DNA from: Brevundimonas albigilva
Lineage (GTDB): Bacteria > Pseudomonadota > Alphaproteobacteria > Caulobacterales > Caulobacteraceae
Direction of reading: 5' to 3'
Assembly (NCBI RefSeq): GCF_023503965.1
Contig: NZ_CP097298.1
Span: forward strand, 1,691,001 to 1,755,000
DNA: 64,000 nucleotides
Of the stretch, positions 49,153 through 59,368 are shown one piece after another. A program made the translations under genes and the position numbers. The notes beneath the pieces were generated by a model. That model was given only the letters and a program-made list of their open reading frames with translations. It made no database searches and was not told the origin of the DNA. Every line of letters begins with the position of its first letter. The stretch's first letter is position 1.

Positions 49153-49875
49153 ATGGCCCGCGAGATCGTTCTGGATACGGAAACCACCGGCTTCGACCCG
49201 AGGACCGGCGACCGGCTGATCGAGGTCGGCTGCATCGAACTGGTCGACCTGCTGCCGACCGGCCGGACCTTCCACCGCTTCGTCAATCCCGAACGGCTGA
49301 TCCCGCCCGACGCGATCCGCGTCCACGGCATCACCGACGAGAAGGTCAGGGACGCCCCCAAGTTCCACGAGGTCGTCGACGACCTGATGGACTTCATCGG
49401 CGACGCCCAGATGATCGCCCACAACGCGGCCTTCGACCGGAACTTCATCGACTTCGAATACGATCGCTGCGGCCGGGCGATCACCGGCGAGGCGCGCTGG
49501 ATCGACACGCTGCAGCTGGCCCAGAAGCGGTTTCCGGGGATGCCCAACTCGCTGGACGCCCTGTGCAAGCGCTTCAAGATCTCGCTGGTCGAGCGCACCC
49601 TGCACGGCGCCCTGATCGACGCCCGTCTGCTGGCCGAGGTCTATCTGGAACTGAAGGGCGGCAAGGAACGCGTGCTTGACCTGACCTCGGCGCGGCCGGG
49701 ATCGGTCGGTGCGGCGGTCGCGGCGGCGACCCATGCGCCGCGCCCCCGTCCGCTGGCGCCGCGCTCCACGCCCGAGGAACGCGCCGCGCACCTGGCCTTC
49801 CTGCAGGCCAATCTGAAGGACCACACGCTGTGGGCCGCCCAGGGCGTGACCGTGCCCCAGGACGAAGCGGCCTGA
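49153..49875 (+). CDS. dnaQ: DNA polymerase III subunit epsilon
   Basis: The 240 aa protein has exonuclease motif I EIVLDTETTGFDPRTGDRLIEVGCIEL, the HGITDEKVRD segment, motif II LMDFIGDAQMIAHNAAFDRNFID and motif III TLHGALIDARLLAEVYLEL with the DEDDh histidine. The variable C-terminal part (about 60 aa, proline/alanine-rich) binds the polymerase. It proofreads during replication. It starts 6 bp after coaE. The dnaQ-secB convergent arrangement on the right side of the origin is the same as in Caulobacter. Confidence 0.96.
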   Translation: MAREIVLDTETTGFDPRTGDRLIEVGCIELVDLLPTGRTFHRFVNPERLIPPDAIRVHGITDEKVRDAPKFHEVVDDLMDFIGDAQMIAHNAAFDRNFIDFEYDRCGRAITGEARWIDTLQLAQKRFPGMPNSLDALCKRFKISLVERTLHGALIDARLLAEVYLELKGGKERVLDLTSARPGSVGAAVAAATHAPRPRPLAPRSTPEERAAHLAFLQANLKDHTLWAAQGVTVPQDEAA

Positions 49876-49891
49876 GGCTCCCGAATCTCGC

Positions 49892-50419
49892 TTACGCCTG
49901 GCCGGTCTCGACCGGCTGCTGGGCGATCTGCTGCTGGCGGGCGACGTAGATGGCGGCGAAGTCGATCGGGTCCAGCATGAAGGGCGGATAGAAGCCGCCG
50001 TCGGCCGTGGCGCGGCTGATGATCTCGCGCGCATAGGGGAACAGGTAGCGCGGGCATTCGATCAGCAGCAGCGGCTCGATGTCGCGCTCCTGGACGTTGG
50101 CCAGCTGGAACAGGCCGCCATAGACCAGTTCGACGTGGAAGACCGGCTTGTCCTCGTGCGCGGCCTTGACCGACAGCTTCAGCTCAAGCTCGAACAGGCC
50201 GTCTGGCCGGCCCTGGGCGGCCATTTCGACGCCCAGGTCGATGCCCGGCTTGCCGTCGACGCGCAGGGATTCCGGCGCGCGCGGGTTCTCGAACGACAGG
50301 TCCTTGACGTATTGCGCCAGGATGCGGAAGCCGGGGCCGGCGGCCTGGCCCTGTTGCGATTGCCCGTCCTGGGGCGCGGCGCCGGTGGGGGTGTCGGCGG
50401 GCGGAGCGGCGTCGGTCAT
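49892..50419 (-). CDS. secB: Protein-export chaperone SecB
   Basis: The 175 aa protein has [106 protein letters not shown] and a short glutamine-rich tail, all SecB hallmarks. It forms tetramers that hold preproteins unfolded for SecA. The ATG at 50419 (MTDAAPPAD) is chosen; a longer frame to 50479 is not typical. It is divergent from the Tim44-like gene. Confidence 0.95.
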   Translation of the reverse strand: MTDAAPPADTPTGAAPQDGQSQQGQAAGPGFRILAQYVKDLSFENPRAPESLRVDGKPGIDLGVEMAAQGRPDGLFELELKLSVKAAHEDKPVFHVELVYGGLFQLANVQERDIEPLLLIECPRYLFPYAREIISRATADGGFYPPFMLDPIDFAAIYVARQQQIAQQPVETGQA

Positions 50420-50597
50420 GAAACGAAATCTTGGCAGGGGCGCCCGATTGGGCCGGGAATGAGGCGGGGCCGATACCACGCCGGGACGCTTGGCCGCAAC
50501 GTCGGTCGGTCGCGAAGGGGCGCGCTTCGCCTTGCTTCGCCCTATATCACCCCGTAATCGTCACGGGCGCCCGTCGCCCGCCTACAGGAATCCCGCC

Positions 50598-51241
50598 TTG
50601 AACTTTCCGGTCCAGTTCCAGATCGTGGTCTTCGCCGTCATCGCGGCCATCGTCCTGTTCCAGCTCTACAACGTGCTGGGCAAGCGCGTCGGCCGCCAGC
50701 CGCAGGAGGACGCGCGCGCCAATCCCCGGCCGGGCCGACGCCCGAACCGGCCAAGCTGTCGCCGGTCGACGCCGCCGTCATGGCCTCGATCGCCGGGCTG
50801 AAGGCGCGTGATCCGGGCTTCGACCCGACCCGCTTCGTCGAAGGCGCCCGCCAGGCCTATGAAACCATCGTCCAGGGCTACGCCTCGGGCGACCGCGCGG
50901 CGCTGAAGCCCCTGCTGACGCCCACGGTGATGCGCTCGTTCGAGGCCGGCATCGCGGCGCGCGAGCAGCGCGGCGAGACCGAGGCGGTGGAGTTCCTGTT
51001 CCCGCCCCGCGCCGACCTGGAAGGCGCCACCGCCGAGGGCGACAAGGCCGTGGCCAAGGTCCGCTTCCTGGCCGAGCTGCGCAGCCGCGTGACAAAGGCG
51101 GACGGCTCCACCGCCGATTCCGCCACCGGCGAGCCGCTGGTGGAGGAGCGCCGCACCGCCGAACACTGGACGTTCGAGCGCAGCCTGGGCGCCTCGGACC
51201 CGAACTGGGTCCTGGCGCGGGTCGAGCCGGCCACGGCCTGA
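50598..51241 (+). CDS. Tim44/TimA domain protein (one frameshift)
   Basis: About 214 aa after joining. A short N-terminal membrane helix (FQIVVFAVIAAIVLFQLYNVLG, as the region ~6-27) is followed by a linker and a Tim44-like domain. The domain has FVEGARQAYETIVQGYASGDRAALKPLLTPTVMRSFEAGI and AVAKVRFLAELRSRVTKADGS, ending in TAEHWTFERSLGASDPNWVLARVE. The start is a TTG with an AGGAA site about 8 bp before. One base is missing near 50722-50735. Bacterial TimA proteins are inner-membrane proteins of uncertain role. In Caulobacter a homologue sits at this position. Confidence 0.85.
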
Positions 51242-51245
51242 GCCG

Positions 51246-52383
51246 ATGACGGCCGCGACCGTCGCCCCGCCCGTCGCCTTGCCTGTCGCCCTGCCTCGCC
51301 TGGCCGTCGTCCTGGCCCTGGCCGGGCTGACCCTGGCGGCGTGCGCTACCCGGCCCGCGGCCGTTCCGACGCCGGGGACGTCGCCCGCGACGCCGGTGCG
51401 CCCCGGCCCGCCGACGCCGCCCGGCCCGCCCCTGCCGGTCGGCGCCAGCCCCGCCTCCCTGCCCGGCTGGGGCGACGAGGATCATCTGGCGGCGTTTCAG
51501 GCCTATGTCGCCGGCTGCGGCGCGGCGCGCGATCCCGCCGGCCGGTCGGTCTGCGCCGAGGCCCGCCGTATGGCCGAGCGCCGGGTCAGCCCATCGGACG
51601 CCCGGACCTTCTTCGAGACCCGCTTCTTCGTCTCTCCGGCCGAGACCTCGGACGGCGGGCCGGGGCTGCTGACCTCCTATTTCGCGCCGGAGTACGCCGC
51701 GCGCCACAGGCCCGACGGCGAGTTCGACGCCCCCGTCCTGGCCGCCCCGGCCCAGCCGCGATCCGCCGGAAGCCGCACGGCCATCGAGGCCGGCGCCCGG
51801 CCGGAGGAGGCCCTGGCGTGGATGCGGGCCGAGGACCTGTTCTTCCTGCAGATCCAGGGCTCGGGCTATCTGACGTTCGAGGACGGGACCAAGGCGCGCG
51901 CCGCCTACGCCGCCGACAACGGCCAGACCTTCGTCGGCATCGCCCGGCCGATGGCCGAGCGCGCTCCTGCCCCGCAACGGAACCTCGGGCGACGCCATCC
52001 GCGCCTGGCTGGCCGAACATCGCGGCGCCGAGGCGCGGGCGGTGATGGCGCTGAACCCGCGCTACATCTTCTTCCGGCTGGACCCCGACGACGGCGGCGA
52101 CCCGGCCGGGGCGGCGGGCGTGCCGCTGACGGCGCGGCGCGCCATCGCCGTCGATCCGGCCAATTGGCGCTATGGAGAACTGGCCTGGGTCGAGGCCGAC
52201 GGCGGAAACCTGCGCGGGGCCAGCGCCAGCTATCGCGGCCTGGTGATGGCCCTGGACACCGGATCGGCCATCAAGGGGCCGGTCAGGGCCGACCTCTACA
52301 TGGGCCGGGGCGACGTCGCCGGCGCCGAGGCGGGCACGGTGCGCCATCCCTTGCGGATGTGGCGGCTGGTGCCGAGGGGCTGA
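51246..52383 (+). CDS. mltA: Membrane-bound lytic transglycosylase MltA (two-base loss)
   Basis: About 379 aa after joining. The lipoprotein signal has lipobox LAAC. A proline-rich linker is followed by the MltA domain (DARTFFETRFFVSPAE, LLTSYFAPEYAAR, EDLFFLQIQGSGYLTFEDG) and the 3D domain in another frame (PRYIFFRLD, GVPLTARRAIAVDP, GLVMALDTGSAIKGPVRADLYMGRGDVAG). The 3D-type DTGSAIKG and the later catalytic aspartate are present. Two bases seem to be lost at 51960-51966. It cleaves peptidoglycan between MurNAc and GlcNAc, making the 1,6-anhydro product. Confidence 0.92.
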
Positions 52384-52386
52384 GCC

Positions 52387-52854
52387 TCAGGCCAGGTCCT
52401 CGATCTCGGCTTCGGTCAGCTCGCCCGGAACGATGGTGACGGGCAGTTTGCGGCCGCCCAGCTGGGCGCCGTGCTTGATGATGGCCTGAACCAGCGGCCC
52501 CGGCCCGCGTGAACCGTTTCCGGCCGCCAGGACCAGGATCTTGATCTCGGGGTCGTCGCCGACGACCTTCTTGATGGCGGCCGGCGCCTCGCCGAATTCG
52601 ATCAGGAAGACGGGCGCGGCGCCCGACCGTTCGGCCGCCTCCGCCGCGACGCGGTTCAGGAGGGCCTCCGCCTCCTCGCGCTGCTGACGCTCGATCTCCT
52701 CGCGCGCGCCGGACCAGTGGGCGTCGGTGTTGGGCGGGATGACGCGCAACAGGACCACGCGTCCGCCGGTCGAGCGGGCCCGGCGGCTGGCGAAGCGCAG
52801 GGCGGCGTCGAACTCGGGGCTGTCGTCGACGACGACCAGGAATTTTCTCGGCAT
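52387..52854 (-). CDS. Universal stress protein (UspA family)
   Basis: About 155 aa, starting PRKFLVVVDDSPEFDAALRFASRRA and continuing through VVLLRVIPP and VFLIEFGEAPAAIKKVV. ILVLAAGNGSRGPGPLVQAI follows, whose G-x9-GS-type phosphate loop binds ATP in ATP-binding Usps, and KLPVTIVPG closes the fold. The start at 52854 (MPRKF) is chosen over a longer frame. It is convergent with mltA (4 bp gap) and transcribed downstream of the glutamate dehydrogenase gene after a gap of 81 bp. Confidence 0.85.
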   Translation of the reverse strand: MPRKFLVVVDDSPEFDAALRFASRRARSTGGRVVLLRVIPPNTDAHWSGAREEIERQQREEAEALLNRVAAEAAERSGAAPVFLIEFGEAPAAIKKVVGDDPEIKILVLAAGNGSRGPGPLVQAIIKHGAQLGGRKLPVTIVPGELTEAEIEDLA

Positions 52855-52935
52855 CGGGGCCTCCCCTGCCCTTCTCAAGCCCACAAGAGCGACCGGACGC
52901 GGGCGCCGTCAAGACGCCCGCGCCCGCAGGCGCCG

Positions 52936-55900
52936 TCAGCGCGTCGCGACGGCGGCGCCGGCCAGGTCGCGGATGGTGGCGTTGGCGATGGTCAGCTTGG
53001 CGAAGGTCCAGCCCGAGCCGGACTGTTCGATCTCGTCCACCGAGGCGCGAACGCCCTCGACCACCGACAGGCGCGGCCCGATCCAGGCGTCGACGGCGGC
53101 CTCGGCCGTCTCCTCGCTGGCGCCGACCGAGGGGTCGGAGGCCCTGGCCACCGCGCGGGTCAGCACGGACTGCTCGTTCATCAGGTCCTCGATCAGGCGG
53201 CGCACCGCCAGGCGATCGAAATGGTCGGCCGACGGGATGGAGCCCGCCGCCGCGCGCAGCCGGTCGAAGTCGAAGGCGGCGCCGACCTGGTGATACAGGC
53301 GCGCCATCGCCGCCACGGGCCAGTTCGCCTCCGCCGCCAGGTCGCCGATGTCGGCGGCGGCCACCAGCGGGCGCATGATCGAGATGGAGCGGGTCAGCTC
53401 CTCCGGCGCGCCGTGGTCGGCGAAGCGGCGCACGCGGTCCTCCAGCCGGCCCTGTTCGAAGCGCGACAGCACGCCCTGGCCCTCGGTCTGCAGCGCGTCG
53501 GCCACGGGGCGATAGCGGTCGATCAGGGCCTGGACCGACTGGCCCGCCTTGGCCCGGCGCGCCAGCCAGAAGGTCTGGCGGCGCAGGACGACGGCGATCT
53601 CCTGATACAGGGCGGTCTGGGCCTCGGCCGAAATCTTCAGGTCCAGGGCCGAGACGGCGTCCCAGGCCTGGTCTAGGCGGAACACGCGCCGCGCCGCCTC
53701 GAAGGCGATGATCAGGGCGGTGGTGTCGCATTCCGCCGAGCCGCGCAGACGGTCGGGAAAGGTCGGGCCGCACATGTTGACGACCTCGTTCGACAGGACG
53801 GTGGCGATGATCTCGCGCCGCAGCCTGTGGCTCTTCATCTCCGGCTCGAACCGGGCCAGCGGCTCGGGGAAGTAGCGGACCAGGATCTGTTCGAAGAAGG
53901 GATCCTCGGGCGCGGCCGAGGCGACGATGTCGTCCGACAGCTCCAGCTTGGCGTAGGCGGTCAGCACCGCCAGCTCCGGCCGGGCCAGCGGAACGCCGGC
54001 CGTCATCATTTCCTTGACGCGGGCGTCGCCCGGCAGGCCCTCGACCTTGCGGTCCAGCTTTCCCTTGGCCGACAGGGCCTGCATGAAGCGCTGCTGGGAA
54101 TCCAGCGCCTTGACCCCCTCGGCCTGCTGCAGCGTCAGGGCCAGGGTCTGGTCGTAGTTGTGGGCCAGGACCTTGCGTCCGACCTCTTCGGTCATGGAGG
54201 CCAGAAGCGGCGCGCGGTCGTCGGCGGGCAGGACGCCGTTGGTCACGGCCGAGCCGACCAGGATCTTGATGTTGACCTCGTGGTCGGAAGTGTCGACCCC
54301 GGCGGAGTTGTCGATGGCGTCGGTGTTGATGCGTCCGCCGTTCTGGCCGAACAGGATGCGGCCGGCCTGGGTGAAGCCCAGGTTGGCCCCCTCGCCCACC
54401 ACCTGGACCCGCAGCTCGTCGGCGTTGATGCGGACGGCGTCGTTGGCCTTGTCGCCGACCTGGACGTCGGTTTCGGCCGGCGCCTTCACATAGGTGCCGA
54501 TGCCGCCGAGATAGAGCAGTTCGGCCGGCGCCTTCAGGATGGCGCGGATCAGGCTGATCGGGTCCAGCACGTCGTCGGTGATGTCCAGCGCCGCCTTGAT
54601 CTGGGGCGTCAGCTGGATCGACTTGGTCGCGCGCGAGAAGACGCCGCCGCCTTCCGAGATCAGGCTCTTGTCGTAGTCCTGCCAGGACGAGCGCGGCAGG
54701 TCGAACAGCCGCTTGCGCTCGGCCCAGCTGGTCGCCGGATCCGGGGCGGGGTCGATGAAGATGTCGCGGTGGTCGAAGGCGGCGACCAGCCGGGTGGCCT
54801 GGGACAGCAGGGCGCCGTTGCCGAAGACGTCGCCGGACATGTCGCCGACGCCGACCATGGTGAAGGGCTGGGTCTGGATGTCCTTGCCCATCTCGCGGAA
54901 GTGGCGCTTGACCGCTTCCCAGGCGCCGCGGGCGGTGATGCCCATGCCCTTGTGGTCGTAGCCGATCGAGCCGCCCGAGGCGAAGGCGTCGCCCAGCCAG
55001 AAGCCGTAAGACGCCGAGACGCCGTTGGCGATGTCCGAGAAGGTGGCCGTGCCCTTGTCGGCGGCGACGACCAGATAGGGATCGTCGTCCTCCCAGGCGA
55101 TCACGTGCGGCGGCCGGACCACCGAACCGTCGGCGACGATGTTGTCGGTCAGGTCCAGGAGGCCCGACAGGAAGGTCTTGTAGGCGCGGATGGCCTCGGC
55201 CTGCACGGCCTCGCGGTCGCCCGTGCGCGGCAGGCATTTCGGATAGAAGCCGCCCTTGGAGCCGACGGGCACGATGACGGCGTTCTTGACCTGCTGGGCC
55301 TTGACCAGGCCCAGGACCTCGGTGCGGAAGTCGTCGCGCCGGTCGGACCAGCGCAGGCCCCCGCGCGCCACGGGTCCGAAGCGCAGGTGCACCCCCTCGA
55401 CGTGCGGCGCCCAGACGAAGATCTCGCGATAGGGCTTGGGCAGGGGCAGGTCCTCAAGCTCGCGCGAGGCGATCTTGATGGAGATGTAGCTCTTGGGATC
55501 GCCGTCGGCGTCGACCTGGAAATAGTTGGTGCGCTTGATCGCACCGATCAGGGCGGCCAGGCGGCGCAGCGCCCGGTCGTGGTCCAGGCTCTTCACGTCC
55601 TGCAGCAGGGCGTTGATCCGGTCGTTCAGTTCGGCGACCGGGGCCTGGCGCGTGTCGGCGGCCGCCTCGCCCTCGAACTTGGCGCGGAACAGGGCGACCA
55701 GGGCGCGCGAGATGTCGGGATATTCGCGCAGCGCCTCTTCCTGTACCGCCTGGGACGGGTCGAGGCCCGTCTGCTGGCGATAGCGGGCCAAAGTGCGGAC
55801 CAGGGCGGCCTCGCGCCAGGTCACGCCCAGCTCGACCACCAGGCGGTTGAAGCCGTCGCTCTCGGTCCGGCCGGTCCAGACGGCGGCGAAGGCGGCCTCG

Positions 55901-57795
55901 AACGGCGCCTTGACGTCGGCGAAATCCAGGGCCTCGCCGCGCGGGTCCTCCAGCAGGAATTCATGGACGTGGATCTCGGCCTCGCCCAGCGGACGGATCG
56001 GATAGCCGTATTCCTCCAGCGTCTTCAGCCCCATGTCGGCCAGGATCGGCAGGACGTCGGACAGGGGCACGGTCGGGCCGCGGCGGTACAGTTTGAAGCG
56101 GAACTGCAGCGGGCTGTCGTTCGGGTCGCGGAAGGCGCGCACCGCCACCGCCTCGCCCGCGCCGGGCCGGCCGTCGGCGTTCAGCCGGTCGATCTCGTCG
56201 AGGTCGCGCACCGCCTCGTCGGCGTCGTAGCGGTCGCGATAGGCGGCGCCGAAGGCGCGGGCCCAGCGGGCGCTGAGCGGGCCCACGGCGACATCGTCCA
56301 CGTCGGCGCGGCGGAGCGCGCTCTCGAACCGCTCCATCCAGCCGCGCCCGGCCTCGGCCACGTCGGCCTCAAGCTGGGCCAGGTCGGGCGTCGGGTGTTC
56401 GCCCGGCTCGACGCCGATGATGAAGTGCACGCGCGTCAGGGGCGCGTCGGACAGCTGCGGATACCAGGCCGAGATGCGGCCGCCCCAGGCGCGGGCCAGG
56501 ATCTGGCCGATCCGCTCGCGCACCGAGACGTCGTAGCGTTCGCGCGGCACGAACAGCAGCACCGAGACGAAGCGGTCGAACGGGTCCTGTCGGGTGAAGA
56601 TGCGGATGCGCGGCCGGTCGTAGAGGTGCAGCACGCCTAGGGCGATCGACAGCAGCTCGTCTTCGGAAATCTGGAAGAGCTCGTCGCGGGGATAGTTCTC
56701 CAGAATGTTCTTCAGCCGCTTTTCGTTGTGGCTGCCGGGCGCCTTGTCGGCGCGGGCCAGGGCGTTGGCGACCTTGCGCCGGACCAGCGGCACGTCCGAG
56801 GCGACGCGGTCGTAGGCCTCGGCGGTGAACAGGCCCACGAAGCGGGTCTCGCCCGCCGCCTTGCTGTCCGGCCCGTACCGCTTGACCCCGATGTAGTCCA
56901 TGTAGGCGCGGCGGTGGACGCGCGAGCGCAGATTGGCCTTGGCCACGGTGACCGGCTCGGACAGGTCCAGCTGGCGGCGCATCTGCTTGGTCAGGACCGC
57001 CGGCTCCGACGCGCGGCGCAGCACCCGCTGCTCGGGGTCGCGCAGCACGCCCAGGCCTTCGCCCGCCTGGCTCAGCGGGGCCTCGGCCTCGTAGTCGCCG
57101 TCAGCCGAACGCGGATAGTCGTAGTCGCGCGCGCCCAGGAAGACGAAATGATCGCTCTTGAGCCAGCGCAGGAACTCCAGGGTCTCGGCCTGGACCTGGG
57201 GGTCGACGCCGGCGGGAGGCGTGGCCTCCAGCTGCTCGACCGAGCGGCGCATCAGGGCCAGCATCTCGGCGTGATCGGCGACGGCGGCGTGGACGTCGGC
57301 CAGGGTGGCCGCCAGGTTCTCGCCCAGGGCGTCGCGCCGCTCCTGCGGCACGCCGTCGATGACCAGGATGATGACCGACAGCCGCCGCGCGTCGCAATCG
57401 ACGACGGGGTGATAGAGGGCGCGCACCGACACCCCGGCCTCGGCCAGGGCGCCCATGACGCTGTCGACCAGGAAGGGCGCGTCGGGCTGGACGATGCGCA
57501 CCAGGTCGTAGCCCAGCGGCTGGCCGTCGGCCCCCTGCAGCGGGCCGACTGTGATCACGGGGGCGGCGCCGGACGCGTAATCCTGGGCGGCTCGCCACGA
57601 GGCGACCAGCAGGGCGGCCAGATCGTCGCCGCCCAGTTCGGGCGTCTCGTCGGCGGCGTAGTCCTCGTGCGCCTGGTCGATGAACGACCGCTCGGCGGCG
57701 CCGGGGCCGGTTCCTGAAATCCGCGCGAAGGCCGCCTCCAGCGCGGCCGGGGTGATCGGCTGAACCGGGACGGGGCGCGGATCGGGGGCGGTCAT
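52936..57795 (-). CDS. gdhB: NAD-glutamate dehydrogenase, large (180 kDa) type
   Basis: About 1619 aa, the usual size of the large NAD-dependent GDH of alphaproteobacteria and Pseudomonas. It has an ACT-like N-terminal half, then the catalytic core near residues 700-1250 (VHLRFGPVARGGLRWSDRRDDFRTEVLGLVKAQQVKNAVIVPVGSKGG in parts, with the substrate Lys regions). The FTMVGVGDMSGDVFGNG NAD-domain block and GEGANLGFTQ follow. It deaminates glutamate to 2-oxoglutarate for catabolism. The ATG at 57795 (MTAPDPRP) is preferred; the longer frame upstream is low-complexity. Allosteric control by arginine and similar ligands is known for the family. Confidence 0.95.
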   Translation of the reverse strand: MTAPDPRPVPVQPITPAALEAAFARISGTGPGAAERSFIDQAHEDYAADETPELGGDDLAALLVASWRAAQDYASGAAPVITVGPLQGADGQPLGYDLVRIVQPDAPFLVDSVMGALAEAGVSVRALYHPVVDCDARRLSVIILVIDGVPQERRDALGENLAATLADVHAAVADHAEMLALMRRSVEQLEATPPAGVDPQVQAETLEFLRWLKSDHFVFLGARDYDYPRSADGDYEAEAPLSQAGEGLGVLRDPEQRVLRRASEPAVLTKQMRRQLDLSEPVTVAKANLRSRVHRRAYMDYIGVKRYGPDSKAAGETRFVGLFTAEAYDRVASDVPLVRRKVANALARADKAPGSHNEKRLKNILENYPRDELFQISEDELLSIALGVLHLYDRPRIRIFTRQDPFDRFVSVLLFVPRERYDVSVRERIGQILARAWGGRISAWYPQLSDAPLTRVHFIIGVEPGEHPTPDLAQLEADVAEAGRGWMERFESALRRADVDDVAVGPLSARWARAFGAAYRDRYDADEAVRDLDEIDRLNADGRPGAGEAVAVRAFRDPNDSPLQFRFKLYRRGPTVPLSDVLPILADMGLKTLEEYGYPIRPLGEAEIHVHEFLLEDPRGEALDFADVKAPFEAAFAAVWTGRTESDGFNRLVVELGVTWREAALVRTLARYRQQTGLDPSQAVQEEALREYPDISRALVALFRAKFEGEAAADTRQAPVAELNDRINALLQDVKSLDHDRALRRLAALIGAIKRTNYFQVDADGDPKSYISIKIASRELEDLPLPKPYREIFVWAPHVEGVHLRFGPVARGGLRWSDRRDDFRTEVLGLVKAQQVKNAVIVPVGSKGGFYPKCLPRTGDREAVQAEAIRAYKTFLSGLLDLTDNIVADGSVVRPPHVIAWEDDDPYLVVAADKGTATFSDIANGVSASYGFWLGDAFASGGSIGYDHKGMGITARGAWEAVKRHFREMGKDIQTQPFTMVGVGDMSGDVFGNGALLSQATRLVAAFDHRDIFIDPAPDPATSWAERKRLFDLPRSSWQDYDKSLISEGGGVFSRATKSIQLTPQIKAALDITDDVLDPISLIRAILKAPAELLYLGGIGTYVKAPAETDVQVGDKANDAVRINADELRVQVVGEGANLGFTQAGRILFGQNGGRINTDAIDNSAGVDTSDHEVNIKILVGSAVTNGVLPADDRAPLLASMTEEVGRKVLAHNYDQTLALTLQQAEGVKALDSQQRFMQALSAKGKLDRKVEGLPGDARVKEMMTAGVPLARPELAVLTAYAKLELSDDIVASAAPEDPFFEQILVRYFPEPLARFEPEMKSHRLRREIIATVLSNEVVNMCGPTFPDRLRGSAECDTTALIIAFEAARRVFRLDQAWDAVSALDLKISAEAQTALYQEIAVVLRRQTFWLARRAKAGQSVQALIDRYRPVADALQTEGQGVLSRFEQGRLEDRVRRFADHGAPEELTRSISIMRPLVAAADIGDLAAEANWPVAAMARLYHQVGAAFDFDRLRAAAGSIPSADHFDRLAVRRLIEDLMNEQSVLTRAVARASDPSVGASEETAEAAVDAWIGPRLSVVEGVRASVDEIEQSGSGWTFAKLTIANATIRDLAGAAVATR

Positions 57796-57941
57796 GGAGA
57801 TTCGGTCTCTGACGACGCGGCGCGGAGGGGGCCGCATCCGATTGACTAGGCCAGGTCCGGTCGCGCGGGAAGCCCCTGAAGGTCGATCATTGTCATGATC
57901 GCCGTTCAGCTTGGAAGGATTGTGCGGCGCCGCATACGAGT

Positions 57942-57971
57942 AGGCCGCCGGGTGGGGGAACCCGGCGGCCT
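57942..57971. terminator. Strong hairpin upstream of the glutamate dehydrogenase gene
   Basis: Perfect 12 bp arms (AGGCCGCCGGGT and ACCCGGCGGCCT) enclose a 6 nt loop, with no T run on either side. It lies between the AI-2E permease end (58132) and the GDH start (57795) on the same strand, so it may slow or stop permease transcription with Rho. The remaining bases of this 336 bp gap show no gene. Confidence 0.45.
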
Positions 57972-58131
57972 GCGCGGGCCGACGCTTGGGGAGGGGAGGG
58001 CGCGCCGGTCTCGCTTGCGCCGCGGTTCGGAGGGGGAGTGTCCCGCGGCGTTGATGCGGAGATGGGGAGCCGGCGACGGCGTTCAAGGCCCCGCGCCGCA
58101 TGGAATCGCGACAAGGCGCCGCAGCGGCCGT

Positions 58132-59259
58132 TCAGCCTTCCTCCCCGGCGTCGCGGGTCTTTCGCGACCGTCCCGGACCGTCCCGGGCGTCCGGTTCGGA
58201 GGCGTAGGGCTGGCCGTCGCCGGACAGCAGCACCGCCATCCAGCGCGAGCCCCGGAATTCGGCCAGGATCGCCATGGCCATGACGGCCAGGGGGGTGGAC
58301 AGGAACATGCCCACCACGCCCCACAGCTTGCCCCAGAAGGCCAGGGCCAGCAGCACCACCACCGGGTCGATGTTCTGGTTGTCGCCCTGCATCCGCGGCT
58401 GGACCATGTTGCCGACCACGAACAGGATGGCCTGCAGTCCGCCCAGCAGGATCAGGGCCGGCCAGTAGCTGTCGAACTGGACCAGGGCGAACAGCGGCGG
58501 CGCCAGGCCCGCGATCGCCCCGCCCAGCACGGGGATGAAGCCGACGATGAAGATGACGAAGGTCCAGAACTCGGCGTTCTGCAGCCCCACGGCCCGCATC
58601 AGGATCCACGCCGCCACGCAGATCATGGCCCCGGTCACGGCCTGGACCCACAGATAGCCCTCGACCCCGCCGCGCACGCGCTGGAACACGGCCAGGGCCT
58701 CGGTGCGCTGATGCCGGTCGGGGAACATGTGCACGATCTTGCGCTGGAAGCCGGCGCGCGAGGCCAGGAGGAAGCCCAGATAGACCAGGACGAAGAAGGC
58801 GCCGGACGCCACGCCCTGGGCCTGGAACGCCAGGCTGGTCAGATAACCCCGCAGGTCGACCCCGCGCAGCAGGTCCTGGGCCGTCGGCGGGTCGTTCTGG
58901 CCGAACAGGCTCCAGACGTCGCGGATGATCTGGTCGATGCGCGGGCCCAGGTTCTGGGACACGCCCGACGCCTCGCCGAAGAAGCCGGCCGCGCCGTTCA
59001 CGATGATGGCGATGGAGGCGAAGAAGCCCAGGACCACCAGGGCCAGGGCGGCGACGCCGGCCCAGCGCGCCGTCAGCGCCGTGCGGGTCTCGACCCAGCG
59101 CTTCAGCCCGTCGATCATGATCATCAGGAAGATGGCCATGGCCAGGGGCGTCAGGATGTCCCGGAGCCAATAGACCGCCGCGCCCGCCGCCACCGTGGCG
59201 ATCAGGGCCAGGGCGTTTCGGGCCACGACGGAACTGGGCACGGCGACGGGCGACTTCAT
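58132..59259 (-). CDS. AI-2E family transporter (PerM-like permease)
   Basis: About 375 aa with some eight membrane segments (e.g. [65 protein letters not shown]). The family motif is [14 protein letters not shown] and [34 protein letters not shown], typical of PF01594. Members export diverse small molecules and are named after one AI-2 exporter; the substrate here is unknown. A charged C-terminal tail follows. The start at 59259 (MKSPVAV) is chosen because the longer frame upstream is not membrane-like. It is divergent from the HerA-like gene. Confidence 0.85.
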   Translation of the reverse strand: MKSPVAVPSSVVARNALALIATVAAGAAVYWLRDILTPLAMAIFLMIMIDGLKRWVETRTALTARWAGVAALALVVLGFFASIAIIVNGAAGFFGEASGVSQNLGPRIDQIIRDVWSLFGQNDPPTAQDLLRGVDLRGYLTSLAFQAQGVASGAFFVLVYLGFLLASRAGFQRKIVHMFPDRHQRTEALAVFQRVRGGVEGYLWVQAVTGAMICVAAWILMRAVGLQNAEFWTFVIFIVGFIPVLGGAIAGLAPPLFALVQFDSYWPALILLGGLQAILFVVGNMVQPRMQGDNQNIDPVVVLLALAFWGKLWGVVGMFLSTPLAVMAMAILAEFRGSRWMAVLLSGDGQPYASEPDARDGPGRSRKTRDAGEEG

Positions 59260-59368
59260 GGGTCCGTTGTCGGCGGCCCCGACGGCGGCGTCAACTCGGG
59301 CACGCAGGCGGTTCCGGCCGGCCGGCGACTGCGCTAGAGCTTGGGGGCGAGTCGCGCGGAGACCCTTC